Origin: Leguminivora glycinivorella
Taxonomy: Eukaryota > Arthropoda > Insecta > Lepidoptera > Tortricidae
Assembly (NCBI RefSeq): GCF_023078275.1
Contig: NC_062990.1
Span: forward strand, 141,501-205,500
Reading direction: 5' to 3'
Length of the DNA stretch: 64,000 nucleotides
In this document: piece by piece, positions 33,788 to 45,900 of the stretch
Layout: every line of letters begins with the position of its first letter
How positions within the stretch are numbered: position 1 is the stretch's first letter
Notes under the pieces: generated by a model
Database searches by the model: none
What the model saw: the letters and a program-made list of their open reading frames with translations, nothing else
Told to the model about the DNA's origin: nothing
Translations under genes and position numbers: made by a program

Positions 33788-33978
33788 GGCCGTCTTGTTG
33801 TATTGGTCTGTGGAACATTCCTGACGTTGGGAACATTCCTGATAATGCGAATGTTCCTGATATAGATAGCTTTCCTGATGTAGGGGAGGTTAAGGATCAG
33901 GAGATAGATAATGAAAGTGAAGATGAAGGGGAGAGGAGGAAAAGGAGCAGTGGTGCCGATTGGGATAAGGGGTCAAAG
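33788..33978 (+). CDS. Ig gene, candidate exon 0 (acidic)
   Basis: The frame is open after a TAA at 33784 and ends in phase 0 at donor GTAAGT (33979). It holds a diverged six-residue repeat (NIPDNA, NVPDID, SFPDVG), then an acidic stretch and GERRKRSSGADWDKGSK. RRKR resembles a furin-type cleavage site. The donor is strong. The acceptor (after GTAAG at 33787) is weak, so the true start is uncertain. Confidence 0.5.
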
Positions 33979-36900
33979 GTAAGTGAAATAAACTGGCGTG
34001 AAAAAGAACTCAGCATAAAAAAGTACTTGACTTCTTTGAAACAGTACCTAATCTCCAGAAAATTGAGAGCTAGTAAAAACAAGGTTGCTACACATGTCAT
34101 TTATTGCAATAATGTTTTAGAAATATCCGCTCATTTGACTCTCTATTGCGTCGTACAAACGTGCATTCCATAAAATGTTTATCGCTTTTTAAACGCGATA
34201 TTACTTAAAAAGTGAATTTGCGAATAGATTCTGACATAATAGACGTGACAAGAGCAAAAATAATTGATAGCTCAAAACGTTGATAAGGAACCAAACGATT
34301 TCGTACTTGACAGTTTATATCTATAACAATAAATACTACTTTTAAATTTGTTCACCAGGGAGCAAACCGCCGCGTCCAGACAGCGGACACGATCCTCAAC
34401 ATCCGCGGTGCGTTGCGCGATGCGATCGGCGATGCGGGAGCCGCTCCCGGTCCGCGCGCGTCCTCGCGCGTCGACGCGTTTGTGATCCGACCGGCCGCGC
34501 CAGCGCCGCAGCCGCAAGCGCAGGCTAGACAGGCGCCGAGGGTCCAGCCTTCGACGACCCAGGTATCGTCATTATAACAGTTACCTCATGAAGATAACGC
34601 TCCGGGCCCGCACGCGTCATCACATGTCCACATGTGATCCGATCGGCCGCACCAGCGCCGCAGCCGCAAGCGCAGGCTAGGCAGGCGCCGAGGATCCAAC
34701 ATTACACTACCCAGGCATCACGAATACTCAAATAATAGTTTAAAGTAGTTTGTTGAACCATGATCTTAATCAGGTTATGGCTTATGGGCAGAGGTCGGAC
34801 AAATGGGCGACATTACTCGCAAGAACATGGACATGAATCAAAAGTTTGATTGTCCGAGTGATGTCCGACCTCTGATAATAATGGAGCCTTAAAAATGAAA
34901 TTTTCATTACATTTTGTTTTGCAGTCAAAACATCGGGAACTGCTGGTGGAACCACACGCCCGCGCGCGGATTCCGTGCGAGCTGGCCAACATCACGGACC
35001 TGCGATGGTACCGAGACAGTGAGGTAAGTTACGTTGCTCATCATCCTCCTTGCGTTATCCTCCTCTCATGGGAGCCTGGGGTCAGCTTTGACAACTAATC
35101 CTAAGATTTGGCGTAGGCACTACGAAAGCGACTGCCATCTGACCTTCCAAGCCGAAGGGTAACTAGGCCTTATTGGGATTAATTCGGTTTCTTCACGATG
35201 TTTTCCTTCACCGAAAAGCGACTGCTATTAAATATCAAATAACATTTCGCACATATGACATAAGTTAAGAAAAACTCATTGATACGAGCCGGGATTCGAA
35301 CCTGCGATCCCCGGATTGAAAATCGAACGTTCTTACCGCAAGGCCACCAGCACCAGTTGATACAAATTTAAAATAATATCTCTGTTTGGTAAATTGATAC
35401 TTTCGTATCAATTTACCAAACAGAGCAGAGCCCAACTGGGGTAGTACCTCCGCCTTACAGAAGACCGCAGCCAAATAGCACTAGACCCTACTCATAGTGT
35501 TGTGTTCCTGCCGGTGAGTAAGGCTGCCAGAGCTCAACAAGGGTGCGGTGTGCTGATGACGGGAGGACTTACGGAACTAACTTGTTCCGTCTATTGTCCG
35601 TCGTCCGTCGGCAACCCGAACCCTCCTTAGAACTTGTACATTCCTTTTTGCTGTGTACTTAACACAGCAAAAGGGAGTGTACAAGTTTCTAATAGGGTGG
35701 CAACGCGCTTGTGACACTGTTTGAGTTGCAGGCGTCCATAGGTTACGGTGACCGCTTTACATTAGGCGGGCCGTATACTTGTTTGCCACCGACGTAGTAT
35801 AAAAAAAAAAAAAACCAAACAGAGTCATAAGATTGCATCTTCTTTGTGCTCATTTCGACCCATTTTGATATTTTTTCTTATAATTTTGGAGACATTTTGC
35901 ACTCTTTCTGCCTTTCTAGGATATCGTTTTGGGGTATCAGTCGTCTCCTTAAAACCATCCCTTTTCTTAGATAATCTTTTGTAATGCGGGTTGCAAAGGA
36001 ATGGAATGCGCTCCCACCATCGGTGTTCCCAGAAAAATATGACCTCAGTCTCTTTAAAATAAGAGTGAATCGGTGAGCTCCATCTTAGACTCTGTCTTCA
36101 CTTCCCATCAGGTGTGACTAGGGTCAATCGCCGATCAGTCCATAATAAAAAAAAATATTCAAGAATTTTTTTGACCATTTACATGTATCAAATGTTGGAA
36201 GTTTGTGGCCTATTTCACAACAGTGACAATTGTCACCCGACAGTGACGCTTCGCCTTCCGCTTCAAGATTGTTATTTCTCTGTCCACACATTGCGACTAT
36301 ACTTCCAACTTCACTTCATGTGTTTGTTTATCAGCTGGTGAACCTGCCTACATCCGCGCGAGGTGGCGAAGCGATGTGGGCGGAGCCGGGCGGCGCGGTT
36401 ATAGCACGGGCGACGCGGAGTGACGCGGCTGTGTGGCGCTGTGAAGGAAGAGACGCCAGTGGGAACAAGGTTTCGGGGAAGCCGACGGAGCTACTGGTCT
36501 ATGGTAAGATTTCTAAATAACTTGTTTCCCAATAATTTCAGGGTTTCATAAGTTTGTTGGAGCATAATAATTTGCGGGGATACGATGGACAGCTGTCTAT
36601 TATTTGTCACCATAATATGACAAGTGACCAATACACGAGTATGATACAGCCACATTTGATGTTATACCCCTAATAAATATTTAGAGTACTTAAATGAAAA
36701 ACATTTTATCCTAGAATACTCAAGGACCTAAAAGATTTTTATAGTTTGTAAAGTAGTGGTAAGAAATCGAAATCACCTCCAACACTTCTGGTGTTTCGGG
36801 TGTCCATGGGCGGCAGTGACCGCTTAACATCAGGCGACCTATCTGCTCGTTTGCCTCCTATCCTATAAAAAAATCACCGATATCACAAGATCTACTCTTT

Positions 36901-39900
36901 CACTCTTGCTAATAGCAAGAGAGTCATTTTCCAATTTCACTTTTTTGTAAAATTGTCTATACAGTTAATATATTTGGGAGTAACCATGGTAACCATGGTA
37001 AGTACCAATAATGGATTGTGATAGCAAAGACCTAATGATTGTTTTCGGTACAGAACCAGTTCGCTCGCTATACCTGGCCGTGGACGGTCGTCGACTCGAC
37101 GCAGGCAACACGTGGGTGCCCGTCAGAGACAAGATGGTGCTGGAAGTACGCTGTGTGGCTGAAGGTAATGATCACTATATCTGGCACAGAACCCTATTTT
37201 TTAATAATTTTACAAAATTTTAACCTCGAAAAATTTTAACCTTAAGAACGCTCCCCACTAATTCTGCCAAATAATAAAACTAAATCGGTTCATTCGTTCG
37301 GAAGCTAGGATACCACAGACTGGCAGACAGGCAGACAGACGGACACTTATGAAACGTCCGTTATATCGGTACTACTAATTTTAATGTTCATGAAGGAGAA
37401 CGACAAAAAACACGCTTCTTATAGGGCTTGAACCAGCATCCATACTAACTCATAAAAAAATAAGGACGTTCTGACAGAGCTTCTGTCGCTCAAATATTTT
37501 AAGAACTTTGGACGAATTCCAGCGTGTAAGGGGTTCAAGGGTGTCTTGCCGGAAGCGTAAATTTTTCGTTCATTATAACCTTTGTACAAATATTTGACAG
37601 CTGATGTACAAAATCCTCAACCGAGATTATTTTACAGGAGGTGTACCAGCACCTGAGTTGTCGTGGAAGTTGCTAGCACTGGAGCCGGCGCTGGATCATA
37701 GGCCGTACTTGCGGACCAAGCCTGCTAACTATTCACGAGGTAATAAAATAATACATATATTTCAAGATTTTCGGCGCTTTCACTTTTTACTTCTGACTGA
37801 TAGCCGTTGCCGCTAGTTGACGCAATGACCCAACATTAGCCTTTGCCTCCAACACAAGAGCATGCCACTTAACCCAGACCTAGCAGAGGCTTGAGTAGTA
37901 TCGAGCCAGCTTTTGCCGATGCCGCAGTCTATCATAGAGCTCTACTTTCACTTTACTATTCGTATTGGAGCATATGGAAGAATTTCGACATCGAATAAGT
38001 AGTCAAACCAAATATATTGGGTTGGTAAGAAAGTAATGAGCGATCGATTGAAATCCACATAAAATTTTTGAGAGAGTTCTAGAATCTTCTATGGTCGAAA
38101 GTATATAAAGGGCGAGTCGCACAGTTTCTCGTCAGTCATTCACTAGCTGTCGCCGAGCTAATATAAGGAAGAAAATGGACGAATTAAAAGTGCATGTAAG
38201 GCATTGCTTACTATATGAATTTCAGTCTGGCCATTCAGCCGCCGAAGCAGTGCGTAATATATGTCAGCGTGTTGCTCCTGAAGTTGTGTCTGAGGCCACG
38301 GCGAAACGATGGTTCCAGCGGTTTCGTAGTGGCGACTTTTCATTATCAGATCAACCTAAGTCTGGTCGACCGGTAAAGATTGATGTAGCCAAATTAAAAA
38401 CCTTAATTGAAGGAGATCCGAGGCTAACGAGTCGTACTCTTGCTACCGAGTTAGGCTGCTCTCATGTCACCATAGAAACACATTTACACGAGTTGGGAAA
38501 AAACTACAAATACAGTGTTTGGATACCGCACGAACTTGATAGAGATCAACTAAACCGCCGTGCCGATATCTGCATACAACTTCTGTCTTTTCGCCGCACA
38601 TTCAACTGGTTGGACCATCTTATCACTGGAGATGGAAAATGGTTCTTATATATAAATCACACACGCAAACGTCAGTGGCTAGCTCCTAACGAAAAAGGAA
38701 TAGAGGCACCAAAAACAGAGCCTCACCCGAAAAAAGTTATGCTGTCCGTTTGGTGGGATATTCATGGTAATTATTCACTGGGAACTCCTACCAAGTGGAA
38801 TGACTGTTACCGCATCAGTATACTGTAATCAGCTTGAAAATTTAAACCAAAAAATCTGTCAGAATCGTCCACAGCATGCTAAAGTTTTTTTCTTACACGA
38901 CAATGCTCGCCCGCACATTGCAAAAGTGACTCGGCTAAAGCTATTGGAGCTAGGTTGGAAAGTGATACCTCATCCACCGTACTCTCCAGACTTGGCACCT
39001 ACGGATTACGCATTGTTCAGATCGCTAAGCAATGCCTTGAATGAAAAAAAGTTCGATGATCAAGCCCATCTACGACAGTACATAGCTGAGTTTTTTTAAT
39101 CTAAACCTAAGAACTTCTTCGCCGATGCTATTCATTCTTTACCAGAACGATGGAGACAAGTAGTAGATAACGAAGGCCGTTATATTTTTGATAAATGATT
39201 AAAATAATAAATTAAATAAAAATTACAATATTGGTTATGATTCGCTCATTACTTTCTTACCAACCCAATAGGTGAAACCAATGCGCAATGTCTTTACAAG
39301 AATTTTTTTTTTCTGTCCCACAGAGGGCGTGACGTGGTCCGGGGCGTCAGTGACAGCGGCGCGTGAGTTACACAACGCCAGTCTCCAGTGTGACGCCAAA
39401 CAACGCCGACCTCCCGCTTCAGACGAATCCGAAACTCCGCCGGCGATACATTCCACTAAACTTGAGATTCACGTCACTTGTGAGTAGCCTGATAGTTTCT
39501 TCAACTGTGACAGTGCCAGTTCAAACAACGATGAACTCCTTCTTCAGATGAGAAAGCTCGCTAGCTATACATTCCACTAAACTTGAGATTCACGTCACTT
39601 GTGAGTAGCCTGATAGTGTCTTCAACTGTGACAGTGCGAGTCCAAACAACGATGGCCTCCCGCTATAGATGAGGCCGACAGTCCGCCGGCGATAGATTCC
39701 ACTAAACATGAGATTCATGTGACTCGTGAGTAGCCTGATTGTCTCTTGTTTCAACTGTATCAGTGCGAGGTCAAACAACACCCAGCCTCCCGCTTCAGAT
39801 GAGGCCGAAATTCTGCCAGCGATATATTCCACTAAACTTGAGATTCATGTCACTTGTGAGTTGCGTTATAGCCCTATCCTTACCTCTCCAGTCAGTTTCA

Positions 39901-42900
39901 GTAAAAAGTCAAACAAGAAGACTGGGGCCACACACCATACAAGAGACAAAAGGCCTGCGTGCTGGTTTAATGGTTTCTAGGTTTAGTTTCTGGTTCAACG
40001 ATTGTTGGAGATTTCGGGCTTACTTTTGAGGCGATATTTCAGTAGCAGTGTTTTTGTGCCAATTTTCAGTATTACATTTGTAGCCAGTCTGTAAAGAAAT
40101 TTGAATGAGCTGTTTTTCTGACAGACCCACCATCATTCGTGATCTCCCGCTGGCCTGGCTTCGGCGTGGCGCTCTGGGCTGGAGGCGCCGCCGCACTACG
40201 ATGTGACGTGGACGCGAACCCACCAGCTAGGGCTTGGTGGAGGCGGGACGACGCTCCTCCTGACAGGTAAGGTATCAGGTTAGAAGGACCAAAAATACCA
40301 TCATAATCGGATGATGATTCCAAGATTCAAGGAGGATTCCTTGCGTAATCCCCATTAGCCGCGACTCATGGGAGCCTGGGGTTCGCTTGTGACAACTAAT
40401 CCCAAGATTTGGCGTAGGCTCTAGTTTTACGAAAGCGACTGCCATCTGACCTTCTAACCCTAAAGGTAACTAGTGCCTTATAAATAATTAATTTATTAAT
40501 AATATCATTCATATTACATGTGATTCATTATTCAGTAGTATTATAATTATAAATTATGCTTATAGTAAAAAAAAATATTTATTCAATTAATAAACGCGAA
40601 AAATCTAGGACTAATCATTGATGGAGAATTGCGTTATATAGAACATGTAAATATAAATATTCGGAATGCATTCTACAGACTTAAGGTGCTATACAATATC
40701 CGCAAATATCTATCGGTTAAAGCCAGGGAAATTCTAGTAGAGTCACTAGTTCTCTCACTGTTCAACTATGCCGACATTGTTTATGGACCGAGACTACTAG
40801 CTATAACAAAGAAGGCCATACAGCGGGTGCAGAACGCATGTGCTCGATTCTGCTATACAGTTCCATGCAGATCACACATCACTCCATTTCTTAACAAATA
40901 CAATGTTCTGAACATGGAAAATCGAAGACGACTGCATTTGGCTTGCGCCGTTCGGAAAGTGTTAGACCTTGAAAAACCTCGTTATCTGTTTGATAAACTG
41001 AAATGGGTAAACGATACGCGCTTAAGGTCGCTCAGAAAATGCACGAAACTATTAACCCCACTTCACAAAACTGCAGCTTTCAGAAGGAGTTTTAAATTTG
41101 CCGCCAGTAAGGTCTGGAATGACCTTCCACCCCCATTGCGAGAACCGTCAGCATTTTTAAAATACAAACAATTAGTTCGAACACATTTCTTAAATATCCA
41201 AAGTAAATTGTAAACTCCAATTATTATTTAATTATTTATTTATCTATTAATTTACTCATTGGTACCTTTTTCCGTCTTATTTATCTATTTATATATTTAT
41301 CTTCTCTATGTAATGTCAAGACACAATTAAGTACGCTATTACACACACATTACACCACATACACTACACATACAAACACCACGTACCCCAAAAAGCACAG
41401 AAAACCCTACTTTACACATGTTAGCAACGACCGTCCCCACCCCGTCCGGGACCAGTCTGAAAACCAGCGCAGAGCCATTGGCGCTGCACACGCTGAGACT
41501 GGGACCCTTTGCCTCATCAAATATACTTGTATAGGTTAACAATAGTTCTTACGTTAAGTTAATAAGTTTAAGTTTGTTTTGTTTGTTATCTTACTTTGTT
41601 TGTTATTCTTTCCTTTAAACTGTATAATGTAATGTTTTGTATACTTAGTATTAAGATGTGGCAATAAAGATTATTTTATTTTTTTATTTTTAATTAAAAG
41701 TTAATACAATAAATCCTTAATTACTAACAATTACACATAATTCTACCAACTAAATAAATTAACTGGTAGACTGCGGAAAAGATACGATTATTATTATTTT
41801 TGACATCTTTTATATTTTTTACCTGTGGTCTGACAATAAATCATTTCATTTCATTTCATTTCATTTAAAAATTACAAATAATACTAGGAATAACCTAACC
41901 TACTTACTAACTAAATCCACTCCGAGTCCCTCCCGACGCAAAGGAGTCCAACACGCTCGCCGCGTTGCCACGTTGAACCGCGATGTGCCTTATTGGAATT
42001 AGTCCAGTAGAAGCTGAATTAGCTGACACAGTTATAATAATTTTTTGCAGTGCACCTCCGCAAGGTGGCGCCGAGCGTGGGTCTTCAGCGTCACTCCGCT
42101 GGCCAGCGCTGTCAGCTCAGCATGGGGGCTGGTACCGTTGCAGAGCGTCATGGCTTGACCAGGAGTATTCTTCCATTGGCTACTATTTGAATGTGCTGTG
42201 TAAGAATTTTTTTGTATATTCCGTCGGGCATCAGATTTCTCAATAAATTCACATTGTGCGGCACATAACCCCTGTTACATAATATTGTACATCAGCAATG
42301 AAGATTAGTATTGCTTTGTCCAGAATTTTATTTTGAAAGTCATCACCTAATGCGAGGAATGGATTTTCATTGTTATACGGGGTTCTAACAGGAAATAGAT
42401 AGGATTTTTTAATGTGATAATAATCAAACTGGTAAATGATCTACTTGATGATTGGAAACGGTAATCGTCACCCATGTACTATCGGCAACACTGTTAGCTG
42501 TACATTTGTAATCCTTATACATAAAGTGTACCAATGGTTAGTTAAAAGTGTTGCTAACAGCATCGTTCATCAGGACAAAGTTGGCAAGTAGTTGGTGGTT
42601 ATACATACATACATAATCGCGAATACACCATAAAGGGGTAGGCAGAGCATATGAATTACTAAAGTTTCAGTGCCACTCTTGGCAAGAACGGGTTGACAAA
42701 AATCGAAATTGTGCCATCGCAGTGACAGGTTGCCAGCTTCTCGCCTGACGCTACAATTTAACCCATATCCCACAGTTGACTTCTACGACACCCACGGGAA
42801 GAAAGGGGGTGGTGAAATTCTTAACTCGTCACCACACGGGGAGAGGGTGGTTACACATAAGTCAAATAAGTAATTAAAAAGCTTATTTCTCAGCAGCCCC

Positions 42901-45900
42901 TGACGAATCATCGTCCGTGTCATCAAGTGCCAACACAGAGGGTCAGAAACCCGAAGAACCCGAGGAGGAAGAGGTTGACCATCAGAAGGTCGATGTGCCG
43001 TTGGGAGGAAGTGTTCAGCTGCACTGTCCTAAAGGTAAGGCTTTTATTTCTTCTTCTTCTTCTTCTTCAGGTGCCATATCCTCTTCGGATTTCGGCTACC
43101 ACAGTGCGGAACTCTCTATTTGCAGTTTTTCTGCCTAGCGCGGTAGCGTGTATTCCCATCCAGCTTCTAACGTTATCCATCCAGATTATTTTTCTTTTTC
43201 CTCTGCCCCTTTGCCTTCGATTATTCCCTCTATTATGCCTTTAACAATTTTGTATTTGTCATGTCTATATACTCGTACATGTCCAAAATAAGTTGCTTTC
43301 CTTTTCATTATTGAAAGTACTAATTCTTTTTTTCTTTTTCATTCTTTTAAGTACTTCTTGATTAGTAACGTTCTTTATTTTGCCAAGTTATCTTAAACAT
43401 GCGTCTATCTACGAGTATTTCAACGATATGAAGTCTACCGATGGTTAGTTAAGGGTGTTGGTGTATATCTTTAAGATGACTTAACTATATTTTATTTTGT
43501 TAATGCAGGCAGCGTAGGCTGCTGGTGGCGTCGCGTGCTCGGGAATGCGTCTGAAGGCGCGTGGGCCCCGGCCGGCTCACATAATGCACACGGCGTGCTT
43601 GGTAAGTCGACTTACCAAATGACTTACAAAAAAATTAAGGATTTCGATGTGGATAGAATAATCGTCATCAATCCGTTTGGTTCACAGCGAGTGCTCTGGC
43701 CTCTAATACAAAATTAAATAAAGCATGTGTGATTATAGCCAACGATCAGTGTTTCCTGACACCACAGAATATATATAGTACAAGTACAGAAGGCTCACTC
43801 CTTTGATGTTTACAATAACAATCGGACCCCACACGAGCAGTCGACGTTGAATTCTATTACACCGCGCGAAGGTCGTCACCACTGAATGGGCCGCGAACTC
43901 GCGCCCGCCGGTATGTACTTGTAGCTCGGCGATAGAATCACGGAGTGAGCTGCCTCTGCTGACACCAAAATTTAGAAATTTTTCATGAAATCATGAGAAA
44001 TTCTGATGATTATGTATGGAACACATTTCTTCTGCTCCCTGAGCTCTGTACTTTTGTCTATCTTAAAAACTTGTCCTTGTTTAATATTTCTCTGCTATTC
44101 TTCCGGATCGAAGCAGCAACTACTTACTTAATTATAGAATCTATTGTACAGGGATCAAAGAGGCGTTATACCAGGAAGGAGGCGAGTATCGTTGCGTCGG
44201 AGCGCGCGGTTCGGACCTCGCGCGGTTACAAGAGCTGAAGCGAGTCACGCTGAGGGTCACCGGTAAGAATATTCAAGAACATACACTATATTCAAGAATA
44301 TACATTCAAGAATATACACTCGTGCAACGTGGCCTTCTCAAGTTGTCATCATAACATTTAACGCGCAGGTGGAAGACACACACGTTCGTCATTGTTGAGG
44401 CCTATTGCATCCGTAGTCCACAACTGGTCTCACCGGAAGATCAGCGCTGACTTTATGGTTAACCTAAAACTTTGTATCGTTATGTTTACCTACGAATGAA
44501 TGATTTGTACTGAGTTCGATAAAATATATTTCACGAATTCTAGTAATGAAAATGAATGTATCAGGTGCCGCGACAGCCCGCGCTGTGTCAGCAACAGCGG
44601 TAGCTGGTGGTGGCTGGAGGCTCGAGTGCGGGGCTTGCGGCCGAGCGCTGCGAGTCCTATGGCTGCTACGAGGAAGGGCTGTCCCAGCAGCGTTGACACC
44701 AGACCTACCGCAGCACTGCTGGAGAACTGTGCTGCACGTGACTGACCCTGATGAGGTGAGCAAAAGTTTCTAGAGGCTTGAAGGCCGAGCTCTGCAACTC
44801 CTGTAGCTACTTCAAGGCAGGATTATACCAGTGGCCCTGAATCCAGACTTGCCTCAGTACTTCTGGAGAACGGCGCTGCACGTAACTGATCCTGAGGTTG
44901 ACGCTGCGTCTTGCGTGAGCGACGAACCCGCGACGGCGACGCGATGCGATGCGATGCGACGAAATCAAACCTTCTATCTCTATGGACTTGTCTTAGGTGG
45001 GCGACGGAACGCGACGGCGATGCGACGCGACGAACTAGCGATGAACATGCGAATGTTAAGCGACGCGATGCGACGCGATGCGATCAAACCGCTATGTTCA
45101 TATGGGAGTGTCTTGCGTAAGCGACGGCCCGCGACGGCGATGCGACGCGATGCGATGGCGATGGGCGCGCGATCAAGCTATTTGATTTTTAGAAGCAAAT
45201 TCCATACGTAGAGAGGTCGGACTAGAGAAATAACGATTGATTACTAGTCTCACATTTCATTCTTTATATTTTCTTATAATAAAAATTCAAAATATTCAAA
45301 TTAACATAAGTTGACCAAAGGAGTAATGTGCCTAAAAAGTAAGGAAATTACAACTTTTGTAACTTGTATTGACAGCCTTTGATTATGTGCACGGTGATAC
45401 GAGATTGTCTGCGTAAAATATTAAAATTTAAGTGTGAACTAAAAATATGAAACACTAGTGCGATGACCTTACGATATATGTACTAGCACTTGACTTTGGT
45501 GAATAGGATCACAAAATTAACTAGTTATTACAACGGGCTCGTAGCCTAGCGGTTTCGACGTCTGGACGCCGCGCCAGCGGTGTGAGTTCGAACCTCGTCT
45601 GAGGCGTGCTTTTGCAGTTTTATTTTTGTTTCTTTTATTTTCTATTATTTGATTGTTTACTTTTTTCTTTCTGTAAGAATCTTCATTCTTATTTTTATTT
45701 TATTTTTAATAACTCCGGCTTTTATACTAACAAGGAAAGGTACCCATACAAAAAAAATATAATTAGACTACTCTTTAAAGGGGCGTTCATTGTAATTCCT
45801 GCGATTCCTGCATTTATTGTAACTCTTAAATAATAATATTATCCTAAACCAGAACTTCTTGTTGCCATATAAAAAAAAAATACATATAAGACATACCTTT

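Noticed and set aside
44831..45211. 126-codon frame downstream of Ig exon 12
   Set aside because: It joins a decayed exon copy to the CpG-rich minisatellite. The reading frame is a by-product of repeats.
45534..45612. A functional tRNA gene
   Set aside because: A and B boxes are present, but the acceptor stem does not pair and an AT-rich SINE body follows. The same applies to 461-545, 47525-47610 and 51728-51815.
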